From Sporosarcina sp. FSL K6-2383 (GTDB lineage Bacteria > Bacillota > Bacilli > Bacillales_A > Planococcaceae), in assembly GCF_038618305.1 (NCBI RefSeq), contig NZ_CP152017.1, positions 2,829,501 to 2,893,500 on the forward strand: 64,000 nt of DNA, written 5' to 3'. Below the pieces are notes generated by a model, which searched no databases, was not told the DNA's origin, and worked only from the letters and a program-made list of their open reading frames with translations. Positions 9,177 through 17,443 of the stretch are shown here, in pieces. Made by a program: the position numbers and the translations under genes. Position 1 is the first letter of the stretch, and each line of letters opens with the position of its first letter.

Positions 9177-10423
9177 TGTGTCGCCCCCTTAACCCCTACA
9201 AGTAAATCCAAAACCTCTTTCAAATCGATAAATGGAATCGTCTTCTCTCTATAAATCAGTCGATTACTATCCTTTTCGAGCTGAATGGTATACACACTTT
9301 GCTGGCGATTGACTTGCTTCTTCTGCTCCGAAAAAGACAATACACTATAATTGCGCTCCCGTAATTCATTCGCAATAGCAATGGCCTGTTCCAACTGCGT
9401 ATCATCATAAATGATTTTGACATCAATCGGAAAACGACTACTCACTTCTCTACTCTCCGTCGCCTTGACCAAAGATTCAATCTCACAAGCAAAGCCAATA
9501 GCCGGCAATGTCGCTCCAAATTCATCACCTAATCGATCATAGCGTCCGCCCATTAACACCGGCTTCCCAAACCTTCCAACATAGCCTTGGAAAACAACAC
9601 CCGAATAATAGCCCATATCATTGATTAGTCCTAAATCGCTAACAATATATTGTTCTAACCCATACATTTTCAATATGCGGTAGACTTCTAGTAAATAATC
9701 GAGTGTCTCTTGCATTTTCGGCGTCAAGTCAATCCCCTGTGCACGTTCGCTCACTTCCATCGGGTTACCGTAGAGTAATGGAATTCGCTCAATGGCATCC
9801 CGCACTCCCTCGTCAATGTTCAGTCGTTGAAGGAATGGACCAATTTCTACCACATTTTTCGCTTGAATGAGCGTCTTCAACTGCTTAATTTGTTGCACTG
9901 TTAACGGCAAATCTTGCACCAGTTCATTGAAAAAGGCTGTATGACCAATTTCAATTTTAATATCCATAAATCCTAAATCCTTCATTGTATGACAAGCAAG
10001 TGCAATCACTTCGGCATCTGCTTCGGCCGAGCTTTGGCAAAAATATTCAACCCCAGCTTGCGTACTTTCAATACTATCATTGCGATCCACTGGCTGACGA
10101 AATACTTCTTGTACATAGAAATAACGTAGCTCATCTGCTAGATTAGGATAATTCTCCGCCAATTCTCGCGTAATAGGAATCGTTACATCTGGCCGCAATA
10201 CCAACACTTGCCCCGTATGATCAATAACCTTAATCATTTCATTTTGATTAATCGAACTATTTACTTTAGAATATAAATCATATTGCTCAAAGGCTGATGT
10301 TTTAATCCGTTTATAACCGTACGTTGTAAATCGTTTGTTAATGGTCTTAATTATTCGTTCTACTTTTTCATTGTCTACTAATATACGTTCGGGATACACT
10401 TCATTTCTGACCAATTCCAACAC
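9173..10423 (-). CDS. hisZ: ATP phosphoribosyltransferase regulatory subunit (HisRS paralog)
   Basis: A histidyl-tRNA synthetase-like catalytic core without aminoacylation capability; it binds short HisG and confers histidine feedback. Class II synthetase motif 2 (ELRYFYVQEVFRQPV) and motif 3-like segments (VLMGGRYDRLGDEFGATLPAIGFACEIE) are visible. The first gene of the operon. The start is uncertain. GTG at 10423 lies inside the AGAGGTG box. TTG at 10414 (MVRNEVYPERI) is 8-9 nt from AGAGG and fits better. The leader from the promoter at 10462-10490 is only about 30-40 nt, so there is no room for a T-box. Confidence 0.93.
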   Translation of the reverse strand: MLELVRNEVYPERILVDNEKVERIIKTINKRFTTYGYKRIKTSAFEQYDLYSKVNSSINQNEMIKVIDHTGQVLVLRPDVTIPITRELAENYPNLADELRYFYVQEVFRQPVDRNDSIESTQAGVEYFCQSSAEADAEVIALACHTMKDLGFMDIKIEIGHTAFFNELVQDLPLTVQQIKQLKTLIQAKNVVEIGPFLQRLNIDEGVRDAIERIPLLYGNPMEVSERAQGIDLTPKMQETLDYLLEVYRILKMYGLEQYIVSDLGLINDMGYYSGVVFQGYVGRFGKPVLMGGRYDRLGDEFGATLPAIGFACEIESLVKATESREVSSRFPIDVKIIYDDTQLEQAIAIANELRERNYSVLSFSEQKKQVNRQQSVYTIQLEKDSNRLIYREKTIPFIDLKEVLDLLVGVKGATQ

Positions 10424-10461
10424 CTCTACTTTATCACTTTACTACACTAAAGTTATTTAGT

Positions 10462-10490
10462 ACTATAAGGGTATACAGACGAAATGTCAA
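10462..10490 (-). promoter_or_regulatory. Sigma-A promoter of the histidine operon
   Basis: On the minus strand TTGACA (10490-10485) is followed after exactly 17 nt by TATAGT (10467-10462). The perfect -35 and spacing make this a strong candidate. It lies in the 76-88 bp region between hisZ and the divergent hisJ, so the two divergent promoters must overlap or share control sites. Confidence 0.85.
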
Positions 10491-10511
10491 CACGAGGAGA
10501 TGAGTTTTTTT

Positions 10512-11309
10512 ATGTTTGATTATCATGTACATAGTTCCTTTTCAGCTGATTGCCCAGTTCCAATGGAGGAAATGATCGAAGCGGCTATTCAAAAAGGACT
10601 GACAAAAATTTGTTTCACGGAGCATATTGACTATGACTACCCCTATGAAGACTTCATTTTTGATTTCGATAAACAGCAATACACCCAAAAAATCAAAGAT
10701 ATGCAGCAGCAATACGAAGGACGTATTCGCATTCAAAAAGGCGTTGAAATCGGTGTACAGCCCCATATTCTAGACCAATACAAGGTACTCATGGACAAGG
10801 AAACATTTGATTTCATCATCTGCTCTATGCATACCGTTGAGAAAAAAGGGCTGCATTTCGGTGAATTTTTTGAGAATAAAACCCTCGAAGAATCGTATGG
10901 TATTTATTATGGAGAATTATTATATTGTGTCCAAAACTACAAACAATTTAATATTCTCGGACATGCTGACCTTGTCAAACGCTATACAAAACAGCATTGC
11001 GATAATCCTTTTCATGATGAATTGCGGGAGATTTTCAAGGTTATCATCCCTGAAGGCAAAGGCATTGAGTTGAATACATCGGGCGTTCGGTATGGATTAT
11101 CGAACGGCATGCCGAGTGACGATATTTTAAAGCTCTACAAACAAAGCGGTGGTGAAATTATTACACTTGGCTCTGACGCACATAAGCCCGATGATATCGC
11201 CTTCCAATTCCGTGAATCCCTGCAATTGCTACAATCAGTTGGATTCGACTATATTACAACGTTTGAAGAGCAACGCCCGGAGTTTCATGCGATTTCACGT
11301 TTATTATGA
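10512..11309 (+). CDS. hisJ: Histidinol-phosphatase, PHP family
   Basis: This PHP-superfamily phosphatase removes phosphate from histidinol-phosphate, the step between HisC and HisD; it is not homologous to the HAD-type phosphatase domain of enteric HisB. Metal ligands are visible in MFDYHVHSSFSADC, FTEHIDY, KGVEIGV, CSMHTV, ILGHADLVKRY and LGSDAHKPDDI. The ATG at 10512 is well spaced from GAGGAG (about 10494-10499); the in-frame ATG at 10500 abuts that box and is less likely. It is divergent from hisZ and completes the pathway except for HisH. Confidence 0.93.
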   Translation: MFDYHVHSSFSADCPVPMEEMIEAAIQKGLTKICFTEHIDYDYPYEDFIFDFDKQQYTQKIKDMQQQYEGRIRIQKGVEIGVQPHILDQYKVLMDKETFDFIICSMHTVEKKGLHFGEFFENKTLEESYGIYYGELLYCVQNYKQFNILGHADLVKRYTKQHCDNPFHDELREIFKVIIPEGKGIELNTSGVRYGLSNGMPSDDILKLYKQSGGEIITLGSDAHKPDDIAFQFRESLQLLQSVGFDYITTFEEQRPEFHAISRLL

Positions 11310-11311
11310 TA

Positions 11312-11352
11312 AAAAACGGTCCGTCTTCTATAGAGAAGATTGGACCGTTTTT
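11312..11352. terminator. Bidirectional terminator between hisJ and the GDSL/SLH gene
   Basis: The arms AAAAACGGTCC (11312-11322) and GGACCGTTTTT (11342-11352) are fully complementary, with an inner TCTTC/GAAGA pairing. It serves both convergent genes. Confidence 0.9.
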
Positions 11353-11361
11353 CACATTCTA

Positions 11362-12738
11362 TTATTCACTTTGACTAAGCGATATAAAATGAACGAACAT
11401 TTTCGCAGCATGTGCACGTGTTGTTGGATTATTCGGCATAAACTTGCCCTCGAAGCCATTTGCAATATTCAATTCATGGAGCATCGAAATCGCATTGACC
11501 GTTTCTGCATTGTAGCTTCCTACGTCAGAAAATGGTACTGCTTGGAAGCTTTTATATGGCACTCCTGTTTTCAACTCATAGGCACGCCCAATCATTAAAG
11601 CAAGTTGAGCACGTGTGATTGTATCATTCGGTTTAAATTTACCATTACTTCCTTTTATAATTCCATATTTATAGGCTGCATTGATGTCTGCTTTTGTTTT
11701 ATCTGCATACTTAACGATATCATCGAACGGCGCAATCTCATCTGTTGTCAAACCTAGCGCTTGAACAATTATACTTGTGGCTTGTACACGCTTCAGGTTT
11801 TGATTAGGCTTAAATGTGCCATCTGCATAGCCACCCACAATCCCAGCCGTTGCAGCCTGTTCAATATACACCCTCAATCCGTGTCCGGCAGTATCCGTGA
11901 ACAGTGCCGGTTTCGGAGCAATTACCTCTGGAACCTCTGCATTCGAGCTTTCTATAACTGTCCAAAATTGTTCCATAATGACTTTATAGCCTGCTTCACT
12001 CAAGTGAATATTTTCTGGATTAGGAAGATAAGTCTTATAGTCTACCGCGATGGCATCACCTGTTGGGACTAGGATAGCCTGTGTCCCCCCAAGGCCTGTT
12101 GCAATGGTCTTATTCAAAGTAGTAAGTAACTGGTTGAGCATTGGTTGTAAATCCTCCGACATATAGGGAAATGGATTATAATAACCCATTACATACACTT
12201 GTGCATCAGGATTTAATTGGCTAATCTGCACCATAATTGCCTTGTAGTTGGCTCCAATCTGCTGAAGTGTCCTTACTAACTCCATCTGATCGACAATCAT
12301 CTTGCCAGTCGTTTGGTCTTGTTTAAGAAGTGGTAATATATCATTAGCACCCGCGCTAATCGTGATAAGCTCAGCATCTTTGATAGACTGCTGAAGTGTA
12401 GCTGTCTTTTCTACAGAACCGATTCCCAAAATGTCTTTCGTTACATTCTGCTGAATATCACTCAATACATCCGTTGTTTTATAGCCTGGATACGAAAAAC
12501 CTTTATTAAATGACTTCAAATCTCCCTTAGCATACAGCCCGTCCGCCAAGAAATCTGCATAACTTCTCCCTAATTCATTGTACGGACTAATTCCCACAGT
12601 CAATGAATCTCCTAGTGCTAGATAATCAATAGTTGGTGCATTCGTATCTAGTTCATCTGCTGAAAAATGATACGGGATGACCAACATTTGAAACATGAGA
12701 GCAACAACAAATAATAAGCTAAATCTGAACTTCTTCAT
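11362..12738 (-). CDS. Secreted GDSL/SGNH esterase with three SLH cell-wall anchors
   Basis: Residues 1-26 form a signal peptide (MKKFRFSLLFVVALMFQMLV). Residues about 36-250 are an SGNH hydrolase: block I LALGDSLTVG (nucleophile Ser), block II Gly in the NKGFSYPGYKTTDVL region, block III SAGANDIL and block V ENIHLSEAGY with the catalytic His. The acidic residue of the usual DxxH is Glu here. Three SLH repeats follow (about 275-330, 335-395, 400-455). They carry GYADGTFKPNQ, GKFKPNDTITRAQ and GKFMPNNPTTRAH, so the enzyme should be tethered to pyruvylated wall polymers. The natural substrate (lipid, acetyl-sugar or other ester) is unknown. Confidence 0.92.
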   Translation of the reverse strand: MKKFRFSLLFVVALMFQMLVIPYHFSADELDTNAPTIDYLALGDSLTVGISPYNELGRSYADFLADGLYAKGDLKSFNKGFSYPGYKTTDVLSDIQQNVTKDILGIGSVEKTATLQQSIKDAELITISAGANDILPLLKQDQTTGKMIVDQMELVRTLQQIGANYKAIMVQISQLNPDAQVYVMGYYNPFPYMSEDLQPMLNQLLTTLNKTIATGLGGTQAILVPTGDAIAVDYKTYLPNPENIHLSEAGYKVIMEQFWTVIESSNAEVPEVIAPKPALFTDTAGHGLRVYIEQAATAGIVGGYADGTFKPNQNLKRVQATSIIVQALGLTTDEIAPFDDIVKYADKTKADINAAYKYGIIKGSNGKFKPNDTITRAQLALMIGRAYELKTGVPYKSFQAVPFSDVGSYNAETVNAISMLHELNIANGFEGKFMPNNPTTRAHAAKMFVHFISLSQSE

Positions 12739-12861
12739 TCATGTACCTCCTGTTTTTATATTTGGTAAATTAATTACTACAATATTCATCCTATAGCGTA
12801 AAACACAAAATAAGCTCATCACTTTCTAATTCGACATAGAATAATAATTTCCCTTCACAAA

Positions 12862-12894
12862 TAAAAAAAACACATCGACATAGGCCGACGTGTT
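12862..12894 (-). terminator. Orphan minus-strand terminator in the GDSL gene leader
   Basis: In minus sense AACACGTCG pairs with CGATGTGTT around an 8-nt loop and is followed by TTTTTTTT. No minus-strand gene lies immediately upstream. It therefore ends a short transcript starting between about 12,900 and 13,080, or acts as an attenuator about 120 nt ahead of the GDSL/SLH start codon. Confidence 0.65.
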
Positions 12895-13017
12895 CCGAAT
12901 ATGAATTATAGTTCTTCCCCATTACTTTCCATTATCAAATATCAAATTCATCTTGAATACCCTATTGTTCTTATGTTATTCACTTTTTTAAAAAAAGCTA
13001 AACATTAAGGACGACCT

Positions 13018-13042
13018 GTTTGTTAATGAAAGAAATGGGTAC
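13018..13042 (+). promoter_or_regulatory. Sigma-B type promoter of the YflT-family gene
   Basis: GTTTGT (13018-13023) and GGGTAC (13037-13042) are separated by 13 nt, close to the B. subtilis sigma-B consensus GTTTAA/GGGWAW with 12-14 nt spacing. The downstream gene belongs to a family known from the general stress response, which supports the call. Confidence 0.75.
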
Positions 13043-13043
13043 A

Positions 13044-13068
13044 GTATGAAATAAGAGCTATTTCATAC
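13044..13068 (+). promoter_or_regulatory. Perfect 10-bp hairpin in the stress gene 5' UTR
   Basis: GTATGAAATA and TATTTCATAC enclose AGAGC. The hairpin begins at or near the expected transcription start and ends 2 nt before the AAGGAGG ribosome site (13071-13077). It could stabilise the 5' end, occlude ribosomes or be a dyad operator. Confidence 0.65.
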
Positions 13069-13087
13069 ACAAGGAGGTTTTTGCAAA

Positions 13088-13591
13088 ATGGATGACAAAA
13101 AATACGTAGGAACATTTCATTCGATTGATACTGTTTTATACAAAATAATAGAAATGAAAGCACAGGGCATTGATGAAAGTAATATGTACGCTGTTACAAT
13201 CGAGGAAGATAATATTTCAATGCTCCGGGGGCGATCAGACATCGAGCTTCTTGGTACGGCTGATGATGATTGGTTAAATCGCTTTACACTTTTTTTGAAA
13301 GGTGAAGAATCTGTTTTAGATGCTTTTTCAAGTATGGGATTTTCTGAACAACAATCAAGACATTATTATGATGAGGTGAAGAACGGGGGAGTTGCCCTAT
13401 TCATTGAAAATGGAGTGTCGAAAAGTCATTTGTCGGAACAGAAATCAGATAACCCTCGTTCTGTTGTAGAAGAAATGGATAGCAGTACAGATCGTAGCAT
13501 AAGCAGGGGAGCCTTGGAGGGGCAAGATGAAAACCAACAAATAGTCAATAATGACCCCACAGTTCCACGCCTCAACACAAGAAACCTATAG
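13088..13591 (+). CDS. General stress protein, YflT (GSP17M) family
   Basis: The N-terminal 100 residues match the YflT/heat-induced stress protein domain. They start with KYVGTFHSIDTVLYKIIEMK and continue with MYAVTIEEDNISMLRGR, followed by a TADDDWLNRFTLFLKG segment and a GVALFIENG strand. The C-terminal 65 residues are polar, low-complexity and probably disordered. Molecular function is unknown; B. subtilis relatives are sigma-B controlled, matching the sigma-B type promoter here. A strong AAGGAGG site precedes the ATG. It is convergent with the DUF218 gene. Confidence 0.85.
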   Translation: MDDKKYVGTFHSIDTVLYKIIEMKAQGIDESNMYAVTIEEDNISMLRGRSDIELLGTADDDWLNRFTLFLKGEESVLDAFSSMGFSEQQSRHYYDEVKNGGVALFIENGVSKSHLSEQKSDNPRSVVEEMDSSTDRSISRGALEGQDENQQIVNNDPTVPRLNTRNL

Positions 13592-13666
13592 GCTAGTCAA
13601 ATAGGAGGGTAGATCCCCCTCGACTTCCCACACCTTTGTATGGTTCGTTATGCTGTGGTCAAGTGC

Positions 13667-14248
13667 TTACCTCCCTACAACAAACGTCTTCACCAACGCA
13701 ATACGCTCTCGAAAATTCGACTTCGCCTCTACCACTTTCGGTGTTTTAGCCGCTACTACATCAGACTTTAAATCTATACTCTCCGCAATCTTTTGCGCTC
13801 TCGCTAAGTGAAAATCACTTGAAACAATCGTAATGGAATCGACATCGGATGGCAGCAGTTTCTTCGAAAAAAGCAGATTTTCATATGTCGAGGTCGACGC
13901 ATCTTCTAGTATTAGCCGACTGTCTTCAATACCATTATCTGTTAAGAACCGCCTCATTGCTTCCGCTTCACTCATCGGTTCATCGGAGCCTTGCCCACCC
14001 GATAAAATCAATGTCACATGAGAATATTCATTGGCATAGGCTAGTGCAGCATCTAAGCGATAGCGCAATGATAACGATAGACTATCTTGTTTCACCTTGG
14101 CCCCCAACACAATCGCATAATCATTCGTGCCATCTGCCTTCGGCTCTAGGCCCGACTCTATCCATTTCCCTGTTCGCGACCAACAGAAAATACCGGCAGC
14201 AACGACTAGAAAACACGCTATCAAAATGACTCTTCTCGATATTTTCAT
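13667..14248 (-). CDS. DUF218 (YdcF/SanA-like) membrane-anchored protein
   Basis: A start at 14248 gives 193 residues: one N-terminal TM (RRVILIACFLVVAAGIFCW) and an extracytoplasmic DUF218 domain. Its features are DYAIVLGAKVKQD, SLRYRLDAALAYA, LILSGGQGSDEPMSEAEAM, ASTSTYENLLFSKK and VSSDFHLARAQKIA. Relatives (SanA, ElyC, YdcF) affect envelope integrity; a chemical activity is not established. The ATG overlaps the ABC ATPase stop as ATGA with GAGGTGAT upstream, so translation is coupled. A longer reading frame to 14332 overlaps the ATPase and is rejected. Confidence 0.85.
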   Translation of the reverse strand: MKISRRVILIACFLVVAAGIFCWSRTGKWIESGLEPKADGTNDYAIVLGAKVKQDSLSLSLRYRLDAALAYANEYSHVTLILSGGQGSDEPMSEAEAMRRFLTDNGIEDSRLILEDASTSTYENLLFSKKLLPSDVDSITIVSSDFHLARAQKIAESIDLKSDVVAAKTPKVVEAKSNFRERIALVKTFVVGR

Positions 14249-14919
14249 GTAATCACCTCGACCTCCACTGCTTTTTTCTGTAATAAATCTGTATAAAACG
14301 GATCCTTGCCAATGGCATACACCCGATCGCAAACGTTCGTAATTTCATCCATATCATGCGATGTATACATAATCATCTTTCCTTCATTTTTCGCTAGATT
14401 ATGTAAATATAATCCGATTTCTGTTTTTGATTTCAAGTCGATGCCAACTGTTGGTTCATCCAACAACAGCAATATTGGATCATGTAGCAGGCTAATCGCC
14501 AAATTCAATTTCCTTTTCATACCTCCTGATAAAGACTGGACACTTTCCTTCCAGTGTGTCAATTGCATGTCCAAGCACAGCTGACGACATTGTTCTTTTG
14601 ACCGTCTTTTCCACGATAGTTTTTCAAAAAACAGCATATTTTCCTCCACCGTGAATTCATCCCAAATCGAAATATCCTGGGGTACATAGCCGATTTTCTG
14701 ACGAATTTTCTTGATATCCGTTCTATAAGAAAGACCGTCTAATTGAATATCTCCTTGCGTCGGTTGCATAACCGTTGCTAATAATTGCAACAATGTCGAT
14801 TTACCCGCACCATTTTCCCCAACGAGCCCGATAATTTCACTTGGTTTCATTCGGAAAGATAGATTGTCAATGACCAGCTTATTCTTATATTTTTTTTGCA
14901 CCCCAGACACTTCAAGCAT
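14245..14919 (-). CDS. ABC transporter ATP-binding protein
   Basis: This 224-residue nucleotide-binding domain has Walker A GENGAGKST (about 35-43), a Q-loop in YVPQDISIWDEF, the signature LSGGMKRKL, Walker B LLLLDEPTVGID and an H-loop in YTSHDMDE. Its neighbours are two ABC-2 type permeases of the DrrA/NatA export kind. The ATG lies inside the permease stop region (8-nt overlap), so the four genes 17265 to 13667 form one coupled operon. The transported molecule (drug, lipid or peptide) is unknown. Confidence 0.92.
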   Translation of the reverse strand: MLEVSGVQKKYKNKLVIDNLSFRMKPSEIIGLVGENGAGKSTLLQLLATVMQPTQGDIQLDGLSYRTDIKKIRQKIGYVPQDISIWDEFTVEENMLFFEKLSWKRRSKEQCRQLCLDMQLTHWKESVQSLSGGMKRKLNLAISLLHDPILLLLDEPTVGIDLKSKTEIGLYLHNLAKNEGKMIMYTSHDMDEITNVCDRVYAIGKDPFYTDLLQKKAVEVEVIT

Positions 14920-16045
14920 ACGATTTTCCCCCTTTCCACAGCCATAGGATGAATAAGACGATTAATACCGTGAGCCAAACAACTGGAATCATCCCATCCA
15001 GTAAGGCGTGAACCGGGCTGAGTGCTTCTAGCCACGACCACTTCCGCGTCAGACCCTCAAGTGGTATAATCGCTCCGCCAACTACTGTAAGCAGTAGTGC
15101 AATCGCTACACCACTCACATAATACATGAATGCTTGCTTGGACACACTAGCTAGTAAAAATGCTAGCAGATTAATGGTTAGTCGAAAAGTGACAAGTGCT
15201 ATGACAGCTTGAACAGAGATTTTTTCATCGAATAAACTCGAGAAAATAATTGCAGCTAGTAGATCTACAAGAAATAGGAGCAGTGTATACAGCAAAAATG
15301 TTCCCTGTGCATATTGTCCAAATGATATCGATGTAAATTGCCAACGCGAGCGCATCGATAGTCGATTTTCCTTCAATACCCAATCAAACAGGAAAAACAC
15401 CGTAATCATTGCAAATAGCGCCCAAACACCCCATACAGGTACAATTAGCAGTGATTGTTCGACCACTTCACTATCTTTATCAAAATAAGTAAAACTCGAC
15501 TGGAGTAATGTCTCATTGTGTTGTCGCTTCCGACTGCTATCGATGATTTCTATGTAGCTCCATTCATCTTCCATCTGTGCATCTTTGAATAATTGCTTAA
15601 TAACAAATGCCGCTTTCGAACGGGACGCATCCTGCTGAGCAAACGACGCAATCGTTTCAACAACAGCCTGATAAGCATAGGAACGATTCGATGAATAGGC
15701 TTCAATCAGCTGATTGCGCCGCCCCGCAAGAATATTATCCGCATACCCCTCGCGTATCACAAATACACTATCCAGCTCATGCTGCTCAAGCTTATGAAGT
15801 GCAACATCCTTCTCCAGATAGTGAATATACAGAAGATCAGCGCTCGCAATATCAGCTACTAGCTGCTCTACTAGTTCCGATTGCTCTTCTACGACAAGTC
15901 CAATCGGAACTGTCATCTCCTCTTGCCATATCCCAATACTTTTCATCATCAATACCGTCAACACAATTGGTAGCAGTAACCAGCACACCAAGCCTTTCCA
16001 TTCCTTGCGCCAACGCATCAGCCGGGTAGATACAATCCTTCTCAT
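14912..16045 (-). CDS. ABC-2 type permease (second)
   Basis: This 377-residue protein starts MRRIVSTRLMRWRKEWKGL at 16045 behind AGGTGG. TM1 (about 18-36) is followed by a long extracytoplasmic loop of about 165 residues and then five or six TM segments, the ABC2_membrane_3 layout. Its ATG overlaps the stop of the preceding permease as ATGA. With the first permease and the ATPase it would make a heterodimeric exporter. A longer frame to 16081 lies inside the upstream gene and is rejected. Confidence 0.88.
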   Translation of the reverse strand: MRRIVSTRLMRWRKEWKGLVCWLLLPIVLTVLMMKSIGIWQEEMTVPIGLVVEEQSELVEQLVADIASADLLYIHYLEKDVALHKLEQHELDSVFVIREGYADNILAGRRNQLIEAYSSNRSYAYQAVVETIASFAQQDASRSKAAFVIKQLFKDAQMEDEWSYIEIIDSSRKRQHNETLLQSSFTYFDKDSEVVEQSLLIVPVWGVWALFAMITVFFLFDWVLKENRLSMRSRWQFTSISFGQYAQGTFLLYTLLLFLVDLLAAIIFSSLFDEKISVQAVIALVTFRLTINLLAFLLASVSKQAFMYYVSGVAIALLLTVVGGAIIPLEGLTRKWSWLEALSPVHALLDGMIPVVWLTVLIVLFILWLWKGGKSYA

Positions 16046-17265
16046 CGGTCCCACCTCTCTTTTCCGATCGTTGACAACCATACACCGAGTAGTCCAGCAG
16101 TCGCAACAAGAACTAACGATGTGAAATCCGCATAATTGCGTCCCTCTAACACAATATCAATCATCCAATTCATGCTGTCGTAGGAAAAGAAATATGGCAA
16201 AACACCTTGCACAACGAGTGGAAAGTATAAGGTCGGTATCACTGCACCACTTGTAAAAATCATGATAAAAGTCCACAATCCCTGTAAAAGTAAAGCCACT
16301 TTCTGTGATGAAACCCAGATATCCAGCAACGCAATCCCTATGAGCAACAATAAGGCATACAAAACTGCAAACAACGCAAACCTTACATAATCGATGAGGT
16401 ACAAATCATAGTCCACAAACTGGCTAATAGCGACGAATAATAGTGTTGCATAGACCACACTGCCAGCCAATGCCACAATCACGCGTGCAAAAATACGTTG
16501 CCACAGTTTCACTCCTGCTAATGTCAGACGTATTTGCATCGCCGGATGTTGCTCTTTTCCTAAAATCATATAAAAAGCAAGTGCCCAAATCGACAAACTC
16601 ATAAACCAGCCTGCCAATACGTAATAATGCACCGAAGAAGACGTCGCTACATTTTCAAGTATTTCCTTGTCCAGTAACTTATCCTTACCAAGTGTATACA
16701 AGGTAAAATCTATAAATTGCTGCAACATCAATTCTTGTCGTTGTTCTTTTGACATATCTATTTTTTTAGCATAGTCATAAATCGTCAATATATTAGCCTG
16801 TGCCGCACCAATATAGCGCGTCATACTTTCGACTAACTCTTTAACCAAATAGCTATCCGTAGGTCTGAAAGGATTTCCGACAATCGGAATCGTCACAGAT
16901 TCTCCCTCATACAAATCCGCTGTAAACCCTTCTGGGAATGAAAAATACGTGCTGATTTCATTTTGCGTTATCAATTGCTGCGCTTGCTCCTTCGATAATG
17001 CAATGATTTGAATATAGGCCCCGTCCGCTGCTGTACCTTCCAATAAGCTAGCAAATAACCGTGACTCCTTTGTGCCGTCCTCATCCACTAAAGCAACCCG
17101 AATAGGAGAATGTTCATCTGGCACTAACAAACCAGCAACGAGTCCTAATAACAAACCTATCAAAAGAATAGGAAATAGAAAAAGAAGAAGAAGGGTTGCC
17201 CACTTCTTCCTCAATTGTTTCGTATATTGCTGCATAAAAAATAATAATCTTCTAATAGAAAGCAT
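16042..17265 (-). CDS. ABC-2 type permease (first)
   Basis: Starting at 17265 (MLSIRRLLFFMQQYTKQLRK) gives 407 residues. TM1 (about 24-46, LLLLFLFPILLIGLLLGLVA) is followed by a roughly 160-residue external domain and a C-terminal bundle of TM helices. The architecture matches its neighbour, indicating an internal gene duplication or heterodimer. In-frame ATGs at 17289 and 17280 lack a clear ribosome site; GGAAGTGAG supports 17265. Copy C of the structured repeat begins about 30 nt upstream of this start. Confidence 0.87.
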   Translation of the reverse strand: MLSIRRLLFFMQQYTKQLRKKWATLLLLFLFPILLIGLLLGLVAGLLVPDEHSPIRVALVDEDGTKESRLFASLLEGTAADGAYIQIIALSKEQAQQLITQNEISTYFSFPEGFTADLYEGESVTIPIVGNPFRPTDSYLVKELVESMTRYIGAAQANILTIYDYAKKIDMSKEQRQELMLQQFIDFTLYTLGKDKLLDKEILENVATSSSVHYYVLAGWFMSLSIWALAFYMILGKEQHPAMQIRLTLAGVKLWQRIFARVIVALAGSVVYATLLFVAISQFVDYDLYLIDYVRFALFAVLYALLLLIGIALLDIWVSSQKVALLLQGLWTFIMIFTSGAVIPTLYFPLVVQGVLPYFFSYDSMNWMIDIVLEGRNYADFTSLVLVATAGLLGVWLSTIGKERWDR

Positions 17266-17292
17266 ACAGCTCACTTCCATCCTATTCATTCA

Positions 17293-17437
17293 ATTTAATC
17301 AATTACGCCTCGGAGTAATTGATTCCAGATTTTGAATCGAGCTTGTGCCTGCAGGATGCAGGTATGCAACCATTGCCGCAGGACGCGGCGGTCTTAGTCT
17401 GAGTTCCCCAAATCAACCGATTTTAAACTTCTGCTGA
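17293..17437. repeat. Copy C of the dispersed structured repeat
   Basis: It begins TTTAATCAATTACGCCTC, with the stem CAATTAC (17300-17306)/GTAATTG (17315-17321). It then shares AGATTTTGAATCGAGCTTG and GCAGGACGC...CTTAGTCTGAGTTCCCC with copy F. It lies in the leader of the first permease gene; its far end carries an AAATCA/TGATTT pairing just beyond the stop of the next gene. Confidence 0.75.
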
Positions 17438-17443
17438 TTTAAG

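Noticed and set aside
10424..10499. T-box or attenuator leader for the histidine operon
   Set aside because: The promoter lies only about 40-65 nt before hisZ and there is no T-box sequence or terminator/antiterminator pair.
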